DNA of 33,151 bases from Perkinsus marinus ATCC 50983 (GCF_000006405.1 NW_003214508.1:1322185-1355335), one strand, 5' to 3'; shown: positions 22,779 through 32,081, counted from the first letter of the stretch. Numbers and translations: made by a program. Notes: a model not told the origin generated them from the sequence alone.

Positions 22779-23588
22779 CTAAGCCTCGAACATGAAGAGA
22801 GCGGGCTTGTTGGTGAGCTTCATGTAGACAGCGGAGTAGGCGGCGAACCTGTCCTCCTGGTGGGCATCAGTCTGCTCAAGCATACTGAAAGAAAAGACAT
22901 GAAATACACACAATACGAACATAACGACGGATAGGATTATTACACTTTGAGGGTCTTGCGGCCGTCAACGGAGACGTGAGTCCTCTTGCCAGTGATCTCA
23001 GCGGGTCCGACAATGTCATCGAGCATGGCCTCGTGGACAGAGGTGAGAGTACGGCTGCGTGGGCGGACCTTGAGGCCGCGGCGACGGAAGTCCTTATCGA
23101 GGATGGTCCTCTGGGCAACGAACATGACCTGTTGCTTGGGGAACTTCTTCTCGAGCTCGTGGATCAAACGGCCCTGGACCTTTTGGACGGCCTTCCACAC
23201 CTGAAAGCATCCAATTGAACCAGACCGAGCATACGAAGCCAAGAAAAGACGGGAAGCGGTCTCCCACACTACCCTGGCGGGGAAGAAGACGACGATGGCC
23301 TTCCTGTCAGCCTTGACCTCAATCTCTTTAGCGGAACCGAAGACGATGTTCCTAACAATGAACATTTGGTTCACGACAATCCACGTGTATAGTAGAACGA
23401 TCAGACGACCGCATCAGAGAATGAAAACCCGCGAAAGTACAAGACCATCTGTCCGAATACTACTTAAGAAGAACCTTCATCTCGGGGCTGCTGGCCTCGA
23501 TCTCGGTTATAGCTCTGGCGACATTCTGCTCCAACTCAGTGAGGGCACGGCCGGGGGCCTTTACAATCTTTTCGGAAACCGCAGACAT
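22779..23588 (-). CDS. RPS7: 40S ribosomal protein S7 (eS7)
   Basis: Component of the small ribosomal subunit body, involved in subunit assembly. Four exons on the minus strand, in transcript order 23588-23464, 23351-23273, 23200-22944 and 22884-22779, give 188 residues, the normal length for eS7 (about 190). Conserved parts are AKEIEVKADRKAIVVFFPAR, KVQGRLIHELEKKFP, the family hallmark RPRSRTLTSVHEAMLDD, and the C-terminal FAAYSAVYMKLTNKP. Introns are 112, 72 and 59 nt. The 72-nt intron (23201-23272) is stop-free and in frame, so an unspliced message would insert 24 residues; the family alignment (PAR joined to VWKAVQ) shows it is an intron. Codons end mostly in C or G, typical of a highly expressed gene. 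It is divergent from RPL5. Confidence 0.93.
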
Positions 23589-23978
23589 GCGACGTGACGG
23601 ATCTCAGTAGCAATCCTGCCGAGGCATAGAGGTGGCCAGCTCTGGCGCAAAAATATCAGCTATCGATCACATGATCGATTTGGAAATCGGTGCCGGCCGT
23701 GCATCCCCGAAATCAGACTCGTGAACCTCGCTGTCCATCAATCATGGTAATAAGGAGGGATAGCCCGGATAATATCTGATTGCGATTCACTCCGAAATCT
23801 TCGCTTCTCATACGTCATGTGTGACCCTCGAGTGTATAATTCTGTTATGAAATTCACTGCGATTGTCGACTCCTGACTAGATTGTTCAAGTGGGCTAGAC
23901 TATGTCGTGGTGTTCGCCATCGTCCTCGTTTCTCGTTGGTTGCGCCATCTCGTCGTTCTCATAATTGTCCTCGCTTGA
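23589..23978. promoter_or_regulatory. shared upstream region of the divergent RPS7 and RPL5 genes
   Basis: A 390-base stretch separates the two start codons, so promoters of both ribosomal protein genes must lie here or overlap. A palindromic patch (GATCACATGATCGAT, about 23665-23679) is visible. No TATA-like element stands out on either side. Its use as a bidirectional promoter is inferred from layout only. Confidence 0.45.
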
Positions 23979-24980
23979 ATGGTGTGATGTTGTGTGATGA
24001 CCCAACTCATTCTGTCGTGTGCTGTTCTGTTGTCTCAGGCTTTTGTCAAGGTCTATAAGAATAAGGCGTACCATAAGCGTTATCAAACCAAGTATCGCCG
24101 AAGACGTGAGGGTAAGACTGATTACTTCCAGCGTCGCCGTATGGTGAAGCAGGACAAGAACAAGTACAACACTCCCAAGTACCGTCTTGTCGTCCGTATC
24201 ACCAACACTAAGGTCATCTGCCAAGTCATCTACGCCACTATCACTGGTGATCGCGTTCTTGCCGCCGCTGAGTCCACTGAGCTCAAGAACTACGGTATCC
24301 CCGTTGGTCTTAAGAACTACTCTGCCGCCTACGCCACTGGTCTCCTCGTTGCTCGTCGTACCCTTAAGAAGCTCGGTCTCGACTCTACCTTCGAGGGTCA
24401 GAAGGAGATCGATGGTGAGGAGTACTATGTCGCTGATGAAGAGTACGAGGGTGAGAAGAGGCCCTTCAAGTGCGTCCTCGATGTTGGTCTCGTCCGTACT
24501 ACCGTCGGTGCTCGTGTCTTCGGTGCTATGAAGGGTGCCGCCGATGGTGGACTCGATATCCCTCATAACCCCAAGCGTTTCCCTGGCTACGAGGCCCCTG
24601 ATGAAGGCAAGGGCGAGGGCGAGTACGACGCTGAGGTCCATCGTGACCGTATCTTCGGTAACCATATCGCCGAGTACATGAACCAGATGCTGGAGGATGA
24701 GCCCGAGGAGTACGAGAAGCACTTCGCCGCCTACATCAAGGCTGGTCTTAACGCTGATAATTTGGAAGAGGCCTACACTAAGTGCCATGCTGCCATCCGC
24801 GCTAACCCCGAGCCTGCTGCCAAGAAGCCGGCTCACCCCGGTGTCGTTCGCAAGGGCAACACTATTGTCACTCCCAGCGGCAATAACTACACTCGCTCCA
24901 AGAAGCTCAACCTCAAGCAGAGGAAGCAGCGTGTCTACGAGAAGATCCGCGTTGCTCGTACTCGTGCTATGGAAGAGTAG
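23979..24980 (+). CDS. RPL5: 60S ribosomal protein L5 (uL18)
   Basis: Binds 5S rRNA and carries it into the large subunit. Two coding exons give 314 residues: ATG alone (23979-23981), a 57-nt intron (23982-24038, GTGTGA...TCTCAG), then 24039-24980. The body starts AFVKVYKNKAYHKRYQ, which follows directly on the Met in L5 from other eukaryotes. Hallmarks are YRRRREGKTDYFQRRR, YRLVVRITNTKVICQV, LLVARRTLKKLGLD and FKCVLDVGLVRTTVGARVFG. The C-terminus KQRVYEKIRVARTRA is also typical. The intron right after the ATG is inferred from the missing Met codon in the main exon and a good splice pair; an upstream in-frame start inside the intron would add residues unlike the family. Codon use is strongly biased to GTC, CGT, AAG, GCC. 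Confidence 0.93.
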
Positions 24981-25536
24981 ATCTAGACCTGCGGTTGTTT
25001 CGTTGGAATGTAATCAGTCAACCCCTCACACCCTTGACGAAAGAAGACGACAGGCACCGAGTCTACTCCGTGCAGATTCCAATTGCCAGTCGTGCTCAGC
25101 CAGTTTCCAACGGATTTGCCATTCAATGTTGTGTTATCCAAATTTCGTGGGTGATTAAGAATGAATCATGCTTGACTTGTATTGAGAGGTTCTCTTCGTG
25201 AAGGTATGAGGTATCTCTCAAGTAATTGTCGTTCAAACCTGCAAGTATTAGCTTTCAAGTTGCGTATGATTACTCGTGTTTGTAAAAGCCTTTTGAAGGA
25301 TTTTCACCCTAATTGTGGCACGTCACGAGTATGATTTCTTATTCACTCATCAGTAAGGTCTAGCACGTGTGATTTCCATGGGAATTAGCAACAACTGCAA
25401 TACTGTATGAAACTACGTAAATATATGTGTATGATCGAGAATACTGAATGGGGGCTTATATATGTGATTGACGTTTAGCCGCAGGTAAGGAGAGGATTTG
25501 GACCGATTTGTTCGATAAATGGTTCCAATTTAAAAA
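24981..25536 (+). other. gap after RPL5 up to the tRNA gene
   Basis: AT-rich sequence with no open frame of note beyond the RPL5 tail. It should contain the RPL5 3' untranslated region. No repeats or further RNA genes were recognised. Confidence 0.4.
25532..25536 (-). terminator. Pol III oligo-T terminator of tRNA-Met
   Basis: Five T on the minus strand begin immediately after the discriminator base of the tRNA. Confidence 0.75.
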
Positions 25537-25609
25537 TAGCAGCTCCTTGTTTCGATCAAGGGACCTTTGGGTTATGAGCCCAACACGCTATCCACTGCGC
25601 CAAGCTGCT
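25537..25609 (-). tRNA. trnM-CAT: tRNA-Met (anticodon CAT), intronless
   Basis: Read on the minus strand, a full cloverleaf can be drawn over 73 nt. The acceptor stem AGCAGCT pairs perfectly with AGCTGCT, followed by discriminator A. The D-arm contains GGCGCAGTGGATAGCG (A box). The anticodon stem TTGGG/CCCAA closes the loop CTCATAA, giving anticodon CAT. The T-arm CCTTG/CAAGG has the loop ATCGAAA, less standard than TTCGAAT. A run of five T (25532-25536 on the + strand as AAAAA) directly follows as the Pol III terminator. The acceptor and the A-box position suit an elongator tRNA-Met, though initiator identity was not tested base by base. No encoded CCA, as expected in a nuclear gene. Confidence 0.93.
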
Positions 25610-25961
25610 TCTTGTAACTCATGAAGAATTCTGCACTCCTATTTGGAAGGAACACACTCCTCTCAGCATGGTAGAGAGCTGGTGCGAAGATCCCAGTTTG
25701 TTGTCAGTCAGTGGATGAAACCTCTACATTCGCTACCAAGTTCGGGGCGAGGGTAGGGTAAGAGTTCCATTTCAGTCACGAACTATGTAGTTGCCCATTC
25801 GGATCACACAACACTAAGATTATCCTTCCAGTTGAATGTATTTCTGAATTGAAGGAAACCACCACCCTCGGGAAACTTCCCAACACGGAAACATTTACAT
25901 AATGGGGGTATATAGGCTAACGTAGAAACACGAAGGTCTCGATAGTTTAGAATCATAATAC
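25610..25961. other. gap between tRNA-Met and the CTP synthase stop codon
   Basis: No gene is supported. It contains the tRNA 5' flank and the CTP synthase 3' untranslated region. The minus-strand open frame at 26109-25804 overlaps the last CTP synthase exon in another frame and is a shadow. Confidence 0.4.
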
Positions 25962-28752
25962 TCAGTGATGAGCTAGCCACCCAGCTCCAGGTTTCAAGAA
26001 GCCACCGTCGGCCTCCAACCGCGAGCTCAGCTTCCCAGCTGCGGCGAGAACGAACCCAAGGAAGGGGGGACTGAGATGCAGGAATAGTTACTTGATTAGA
26101 AAAGCCCAAGTTTCACCTAGGGCGCATCGGCCTGGACTTGAACTCGGGATGGAACTGCGTGCAAAGGAAGAAATCGAGAGAGGGTATCTCTGCAATCTCC
26201 ATCCTTTGACCGCGCTCGTCTATCCCGACGAAACGCATACCAGCAGCCTCGAGTTGAGGGACAAGTTGGGGATTAACCTGAGTACTCACTCCCAGCGTCT
26301 GCACAAGACTCCCCACCAAGAACCTCATAGCGATGACGGTGTCTCTCATAGACGACAGGCTGGCCACCATAAAGCTTGTAAGCCAGACTATCAGGGTCCT
26401 TTATAATGGTCACACGGGACCCGAGCCTCATAGTACCTCGAACGCCGAAGACTTGAGCCCAACCCATCGCGCAAGGCGAGTCCCACCTCCCATGACTGCG
26501 GTCGAGACTTCAGGCATGAACACGCAACATTGAGTTTCGGCCGAAGGGTCGAACTCGGCCGAGTTAGCATCCTCAAAACCAAGTACATCACGACAGTAAG
26601 ATATTACAGCAGTTTGCAAGCCCAAACAAATACCAAAGTAAGGCGTGTTGGTCTCACGGCAGTATCTGCCAAGTCGACCTCGACACATGGGACAGCCACT
26701 ATACCTCACCTCGCGCAAAGGGCTTTGCCTTCAATACCGCGGTCACCAAAACCACCAGGGCAAAGGATACCATCACATGCCTTCAGGCGCTTCCATGCAG
26801 AGTCATAACGCTCAGGGGCGTGCGTACGTTGGTGAGGCTCCAAGTCGGAGGCTTCTATCCACTCAATAACCTTAATAATATACAGCTCAGCAACTATCAA
26901 GGACATCACTGACACGTACCAGACGGGAGCCTGCATCGATTGAGGCATGCTTAAGCGACTTGATAACGGAGAGATACGAATCCTGGAGACCCGTGTACTT
27001 CCCAACGACCCCTATCACCACCTGATAGAGATATTGTAGAAGCACCAGCAAACGCGATGCGACACGACTTACATCTTCACTGATCTTCTCTGCCTTCTCA
27101 GCCAGTGCTCTCCAATCAGTCAAGTTGGCCGGAGCACATGACTCTACAGTGGTTGTGTTGATAGCCGGGGACGGGAGCAAGCTGTGATTAGTGGCTTTGG
27201 CTGGACCATGAACGTCAAGATGAAGGCGCTCCAACACCAGCTTGCCCACATTCTGCTCGTCCAGCATCAACGGGACCTAGTAGTGAAAATAGCGGACTAT
27301 GTGCACCGCCAAGGTTTGCCAAACTAATAGAAACGCTTTAAAGGAAGCTCACCTTATAGACATTGGCGACGTCATGAAGACTGATCACATGGTCCTCAGG
27401 AGTCTGGCAAAAAAGTGCAAGCTTAGCCCTGAACAAGAGTTCAGTCAAAAGAAATGCAAACGATCGATCGCTTACCGAGTCTCATCATGGAGGGGCTGCT
27501 CTGAGCGACAGAAAAGGAAGTCGGGTTTGATTCCGGCCTCCCGGAGAAGTTTGACAGAGTGCTGGCAGGGCCTAGGATGATAACATTGGCATCACGGGTG
27601 AGAATACGGCTCCAATACTTAGTCTTCTGTTCGCCAACGACACCCATCACGGGTACGAGTCCAACATGAATCATGCACACATTCTCGATGCCAGCGCCTA
27701 CAATAGGACACTATTCAGTCTTCACCAATTCCACAGACAGCATGAAAATTTAGCATAAGTTGTCTACACATGTTGGTGACAATGAGGGAATTTCGAAGGA
27801 ATTTTGGTAACTTTTTGTTGGTTTTCGTACATTTCTATCACAAGACGTGTGTGGATTTCCGCTATACATAGCTTTGGAAACCAAAACATGTATTCCAACA
27901 ATGATCATATACTAGTAGACTTACGATGCTGGAACTGCTGAAGAGCTTCTAAATATACCGCACTCTCGATATCTCCAACAGTACCACCCAACTCGATGAG
28001 GCAGATATGAGGAGCACCAGGGGTCCTACACAAAGCAATACATCCTGCAAGAACCCCTTGGAAATGTACTTGGTAGTGGGCTGAGCCGCGACCTGGAGGA
28101 TCCAGTCTTGGATGGCATCAGTAACATGGGGAACCATTTGAACAGTTTTTCCAAGGTAGTCTCCCGTCCTCTCGCGTCTAGAGAATCACCATTCGAACAG
28201 TTATCGTCATGAACGATTCACTCACTTGATGACTTTCTCGTAGACTTTTCCAGAAGTGATATTGTGTGCGGACGAAAGAGTGATGTCAAGGAAGCGTTCA
28301 TAATTGCCAAGATCTAGATCGGCCTCTCCACCATCGTCAAGGACGTACCTTGCGTTACAGCTCTTGTGAATCAACGCGATCACTGTGACTCACACTTCAC
28401 CATGCTCGTAGGGGCTCATGGTCCCGGCATCAACGTTCAGATAAGGATCGATCTTGATAGCGGTCACACGGTAACTGCTCGGGGCAAGGTCTCCAATGGA
28501 GGACTCAGGAGTGTTCTCACCCGTAGCTCTTGAGTACAACTCCAAGACTGCTGATCGCCGTCCCTTTGCCCAAGCCAGAGACAGAGCCACCACTCACGAC
28601 CACATACCTGGCCAATACGGAGATGCGAGGAACGAGATGAATGCTCGAATCCACCTGGTATCGATGGTATCCTCGCCAACGTAAAGGGCGTTCCTCTTGA
28701 ACACGGGAGTGCTCGTGTAGTCCGAGGCAGTACGGATCGGCGTAGGGGCCAT
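25962..28752 (-). CDS. CTPS: CTP synthase (UTP to CTP, glutamine-dependent)
   Basis: Makes CTP from UTP, ATP and glutamine in the cytosol. Sixteen exons give 625 residues; in transcript order 28752-28655, 28607-28521, 28474-28394, 28348-28226, 28177-28070, 28025-27925, 27697-27619, 27571-27476, 27428-27353, 27276-27073, 27021-26920, 26870-26710, 26665-26487, 26436-26324, 26277-26117, 26070-25962. The synthetase domain shows [11 protein letters not shown] (38-48), [46 protein letters not shown] and [16 protein letters not shown]. The glutamine amidotransferase domain begins near 352 ([13 protein letters not shown]). It has PGGFGDRG, the nucleophile Cys452 in FGICLGLQ, and His579/Glu581 in QFHPEF, so the catalytic triad is complete. 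[17 protein letters not shown] at the end is joined across the last intron. The region before the amidotransferase domain has a Thr/Ser/Pro-rich insert (about residues 307-330). Most introns are 44-51 nt; one is 227 nt. Confidence 0.93.
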
Positions 28753-29474
28753 GAATGATAGACAGATCGCTGACTGAGACCACCGTGACAACAACCATCA
28801 ATGCCGCCACACTTTTTTCATCACTGATAAGCGGCAAGATATTGAGTGATTACGACTCCATACCATCTTTCCACTCCATCGCCCCCTGGACCAAGCTGCT
28901 AGCACACGTCCTCGCCACTCCCCAATTGTCGATAGTAAATACTCAAGCATGACATACTACGTACTGTGATAGGCTCTGTCAAAAACTATAGCCATTTTCA
29001 AGTACTGGGCTCTACGTGCAGTATCTTATTCTTGTGTATTTGCTACCACTAGTTGAAAATGGGAAGTGTTCTCTACAGTTTAAAAGAAAACTAACTGGCC
29101 AGCAGTCGTGGTGAGCCATTTAGCCCTCAAAGGTTGCCGTCTTTTAGGTTGCTATCCGAGCCTTGCGGACCTTGGTCATCGTGAAGAACACAATACTTCC
29201 TGACCAACGCAGAGATAGAAAACTCGTCGTATCACGACATCGACACAACAGTGTGTAGAAGTTCCAGGAAATCATCCATAATGCACAAAAAGAAAACACA
29301 GAGTAGAATAGTTACAACGCCAACTCGATTCTTGTAGCAGTGTACATGAAAATTGGCTTACAAAGGCGAATCCGATCAAACATGATCATGAATTTGCAAA
29401 AAAAGGAGACAGACAAGATACTATATATAATTTGCGCACTTCTACTAACAGAGCCCAAGTAACTCGAAAAACGA
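28753..29474 (-). other. gap upstream of CTP synthase
   Basis: Holds the CTP synthase promoter and the 3' end of the next minus-strand gene. AT-rich, particularly 29280-29450. A short minus-strand frame near 29213-29158 ending TKVRKARIAT resembles the tail of a basic protein, but it could not be joined to any upstream exon. Nothing else is supported. Confidence 0.35.
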
Positions 29475-30296
29475 TCAAGCATAGTGTACACCAATCTCGA
29501 TCGTTTTCTCTCGAGTTTTGACTTGGAGAATATGACCACAAGGGCTTATCTCCATCCCTCTGATATACATACCAGCAACACCCAGATCAAAGTCGTCCAG
29601 GTACTTAGGCGTTTCGTCATCATCACCGATTTCCACAAGGGCAAGTCTGAGCTCGTAATGACGAGAGACACTTGCACAAATGACATTAGGAGTGATGAAA
29701 CGCACAGAGCCGCTGACACTAGGAAGGCTTATACGCCTTTCCTTCTCACAGCCTTCATCAACGATGAAGACACAATTCCGCTGGCAAGGATCAAGGTAGC
29801 TGAACCGTAAACCTTGCTCCTGGCGGTCAGCAACATCGAAAACGGTAGGCTTGAACTCTGGCTTCACAGCGGCCCGACTCCTCCCACTCCGCACGTCGAC
29901 TTCTTTGATGGACTTGTCGGCACCATCATAATCGATACCAACGTAAAGCCGATCCTTATGGCAAGCAAGAATGCCCCAATGACCAGTTGAGTCGCCGACC
30001 TTGACTGGTTGACAGCAGGAGCCCTGCTTACTCACGACAGAGCCTTCCATGATTTCGTACTGGAGTTGACGTACCGGGTCAAAAGCATGGCCCTTGTGGG
30101 CCTCCACTTGGCGGTGCCACCAACTGCCATCGCAGCACTGTTGGCATCTGACTCTACTCTCACGACACAGTTTCTGCGGCTTTCGGGGACCAATGTAGCC
30201 CATGACCGAATCGAGCAACTCTAGCGGAATATCATCGCTGAACGCTTCTTGAACGGCGAGGATGTCAGCGACGAGATGATCAACTCCCAAAACCAT
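29475..30296 (-). CDS. unrecognised protein, 273 residues, possible F-box-like N-terminus
   Basis: A single open frame on the minus strand from ATG (30296) to the stop at 29475-29477. The start MVLGVDHLVADILAVQEAF is followed by IPLELLDSVMGYIGP, which has the spacing of a short F-box-like helix; this is a weak likeness. The rest looks beta-rich, with short strands and turns (WGILACHKDRLYVGIDYDG, VFIVDEGCEKERR, MEISPCGHILQVKTREK), as in proteins with propeller blades. A strong donor-like GTGAGTAAG within the frame (about 30036-30028) with AG sites 31-36 bases on leaves open a very short in-frame intron. An AG on the minus strand about 18 bases before the ATG (CTTCAG) could be a splice or trans-splice acceptor. 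No catalytic motif, membrane helix or signal peptide is seen. Function unknown. Confidence 0.6.
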   Translation of the reverse strand: MVLGVDHLVADILAVQEAFSDDIPLELLDSVMGYIGPRKPQKLCRESRVRCQQCCDGSWWHRQVEAHKGHAFDPVRQLQYEIMEGSVVSKQGSCCQPVKVGDSTGHWGILACHKDRLYVGIDYDGADKSIKEVDVRSGRSRAAVKPEFKPTVFDVADRQEQGLRFSYLDPCQRNCVFIVDEGCEKERRISLPSVSGSVRFITPNVICASVSRHYELRLALVEIGDDDETPKYLDDFDLGVAGMYIRGMEISPCGHILQVKTREKTIEIGVHYA

Positions 30297-30640
30297 GGAT
30301 TGGCGAAAATGAAACTGAAGTTACATTCATGAGTCACAGTCACCAGGCTACCGATATATCGAAATTTGCCGATCAACATAGTACGACAAACTCCCAAGTT
30401 ATCACAGACAGATCCGCCCAACAACGCTGCTAGAAGAACCAACAGATTGTGTCGCGCAATTTCATAACAGGCCAACTCTGACACTATCGCTAGACATGCG
30501 CATGTGGGAAGCCAGGAAAGTAAACATAGGCAGCAGGGAACCAAGCGGTTACAGGAAGGGACAGTTAGAGTTTTTCTGGCGAAAACTGGTCAGATTCCGG
30601 AACTGCTCACCAGTGGATGAGAGCAGTGAGCGTCTTTTCA

Positions 30641-30665
30641 AGCCTGGGTGGGAAAGGCCCAGGCT
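30641..30665. repeat. 8-bp perfect inverted repeat (hairpin)
   Basis: AGCCTGGG and CCCAGGCT flank nine bases (TGGGAAAGG). It could fold in RNA on either strand. No poly-T run follows, so no terminator role is claimed. Confidence 0.55.
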
Positions 30666-30942
30666 AGAATGACCCATTCTGATGTAGAGAGATCCCTGAC
30701 TGTATCGCTTCTATTATCGATATGTTCCAACGAGTTATGATCTCTTAACGACGCCCCAGAAAGGCATGAATGTCTGTCCCGCTAGCGATTGGCTACAGTG
30801 AAGTTATTCACGTGACCATTTCGAGAACATGCGCAGAAGTTGATAGTTCAAATGGATATGTCGTTTACCTCTATGCGTCCCTTCCCACAGCATCTCATAC
30901 CGAATATAGTGTTTACAGATGTAGAGTTGGCGGTTGGTTCAC

Positions 30943-30945
30943 CAT
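30943..30945. repeat. target site duplication, left (CAT)
   Basis: CAT directly precedes the left terminal inverted repeat and matches 32079-32081 after the right one. Three bases can match by chance; the position at both element ends is the support. Confidence 0.5.
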
Positions 30946-30974
30946 GGGCCTGTTTCATAGGAGCAAATTGTGCC

Positions 30975-31212
30975 TTAAACTTAAGTAACGCCTTAAGTAT
31001 ACCTTAAGTAATTAGGACATCCTATTTCACTACTTAAGTAAGCACGTTAAGGCGCCTTAAGTTTAGAAATACTTAAGGCGCCTTAAGTTTCTGTGCATAT
31101 ACTTAAGTATTCACGAGGAGCATTTCACAACATGCGTACTTAAGGAGCAACTTAAGTATTCCTTAAATTTTATTAAGGTAGAGCCGACCCTACCTAAACA
31201 GATACTTAAGTA
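30975..31212. repeat. left arm: dense CTTAAG palindrome cluster
   Basis: Eleven CTTAAG hexamers occur, mostly as ACTTAAGTA, CCTTAAGT or GGCGCCTTAAG, spaced about 10-40 bases apart. The pattern is clustered short palindromes and not a strict tandem repeat. It could be transposase-binding sites or a structure-forming arm. Confidence 0.75.
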
Positions 31213-31216
31213 CCGT

Positions 31217-31352
31217 GTTTGAATATTGCAGCCCACAGGAGTTGAACCAGGGACCCTTCGAAGTACGATGCCTAGATACTGCATCTCGCAGGGGTCGTAC
31301 CGCAGACCTTACGAATGGCAGCACGGTGCTCTCCCACTTGTCCAGAGAGGCA
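31217..31352 (-). repeat. two tRNA-like modules (SINE-like) inside the element
   Basis: On the minus strand, 31344-31328 reads TGGACAAGTGGGAGAGC, close to a Pol III A box. It is followed by a TTCGTAA loop-like segment and a B-box-like GGTACGACCCC (31301-31291). A second copy follows with AAGGGTCCCT and GGTTCAACTCC (31248-31238), a near-perfect B box. The two halves align loosely (AAGG..CTGGTT-type T-arm, then CCTGnG..TGCAnTAT), as diverged tandem duplicates would. The stems do not pair well, so these are relics, not working tRNA genes. The CGT in the first loop hints at a tRNA-Thr origin, weakly. Confidence 0.35.
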
Positions 31353-31488
31353 AAAAAATCGAGCCAAGAGTTCATTTCCTTCACGCAGCAAAAGCCGAAC
31401 CGAACTTCACAATATGGTCACCTTTAAGAATCAGCCACTGCAAAACGTCGAGGAGGCAATGTTTGCTGCTTGTGAACAGGAGATGAGG

Positions 31489-31535
31489 ATCTGGGTCAAT
31501 CACAGTCATCTCGAATAACTCTGATTGACCCAGAT
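31489..31535. repeat. 14-bp perfect inverted repeat with 19-base loop
   Basis: ATCTGGGTCAATCA (31489-31502) is the exact reverse complement of TGATTGACCCAGAT (31522-31535). Past one mismatch the pairing goes on for three bases (GAG with CTC). It lies in the centre of the transposon-like element. Confidence 0.8.
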
Positions 31536-31917
31536 GCTCCAGTGGATGGTGTCGGGAACGCTCTTCGCAAGAGATACGTTCGCAGATAGTTGCAGCGACT
31601 TAGTGATATTTCAGTGATTTGCGTCACCGTTGAGTTCACATGAGTATATTTTCTACTTAGCGGACCGTTGAGTGACTTATTCTAGCTAACATTGTAATTC
31701 GTGGGAAATCCCCTTGCAGCTCGTTACCAATGGTAACTTACCATTGATACCTTACCCATGATCGAGGAAAGTAGTTGCGAAACAGTAAACGACCATAGAA
31801 ACAGCATACCTCAGATACGTACCTGCGTCGATCGTGTGGTAAACGAACAACCTAACCACTGGAGCATTCACACCACAAAACTAGATATGTAACTCTATTC
31901 TATACCTGTAACCATGG

Positions 31918-32055
31918 TTAAGTAGATACTTAAGTACGCCTTAAGTTAAGGAGCTCCTTAAGTTGCTCCTAAACGTTGTGAAATGGGTTGAGTACTTCTA
32001 AAGTATACCTTAAGTAACTCCTTAAGTTGCTCCTATATTTAAGGCGCCTTAAATT
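31918..32055. repeat. right arm: CTTAAG palindrome cluster
   Basis: Five CTTAAG hexamers plus near-copies (TTAAGTTAAGG, TTTAAGGCGCCTTAAA). It shares GGAGCAACTTAAG and CATTTCACAAC with the left arm in inverted orientation. Confidence 0.7.
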
Positions 32056-32078
32056 AAGCATCCTTGTGAAACAGGCCC

Positions 32079-32081
32079 CAT
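32079..32081. repeat. target site duplication, right (CAT)
   Basis: Partner of 30943-30945, directly after the right terminal inverted repeat. A 5-bp reading (CCATG on both sides, with GGCCTGTTTCA ends) is also possible. Confidence 0.5.

Larger units (their letters stand above)
30297..30945. other. gap with a short perfect hairpin, left of the transposon-like element
   Basis: No gene is supported. It contains the upstream region of the unknown gene and, at 30641-30665, an inverted repeat AGCCTGGG ... CCCAGGCT with a 9-base loop. The remaining open frames are short and unconvincing. Confidence 0.4.
30946..32078. mobile_element. non-autonomous DNA transposon (MITE-like) with CTTAAG-rich arms
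   Basis: The ends are perfect 12-bp inverted repeats: GGGCCTGTTTCA at 30946-30957 and its complement at 32067-32078. They are flanked on both sides by CAT (30943-30945 and 32079-32081), a 3-bp target duplication. GGGCCTGTTT-type ends and a 3-bp duplication recall PIF/Harbinger (Tourist-like) elements, though those usually duplicate TTA/TAA. Inside, both arms (about 30975-31212 and 31918-32055) are crowded with the palindrome CTTAAG: 11 copies in the left arm and 5 in the right by eye. The arms also share CATTTCACAAC and GGAGCAACTTAAG in opposite orientation, so the inverted repeats are long but imperfect. No transposase frame exists in the 1133 bp. The centre carries tRNA-like modules and a hairpin. 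Confidence 0.65.

Noticed and set aside
23895-24836. 313-codon open frame on the minus strand opposite RPL5
   Set aside because: It mirrors the biased codon use of RPL5 (few TTA, CTA, TCA codons on the sense strand leave no antisense stops). The product is Leu/Val/Thr/Ser-rich without domain likeness.
26428-26486. Continuation of the CTP synthase frame past GGG (GTRLARWVG...)
   Set aside because: Family alignment requires MGG to join TMRLGSRV. A 50-nt GT-AG intron gives that exactly.
29158-29213. Short minus-strand tail FFTMTKVRKARIAT with a possible acceptor, as the last exon of a basic ribosomal-type protein
   Set aside because: No upstream exon could be found and the adjoining gene ends at its own stop. 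Too short to support.
30975-31212. Regularly repeated CTTAAG cluster as a CRISPR array or minisatellite
   Set aside because: Units and spacers vary in length, the repeats are short palindromes, and the context is eukaryotic. It belongs to a terminal-inverted-repeat element.
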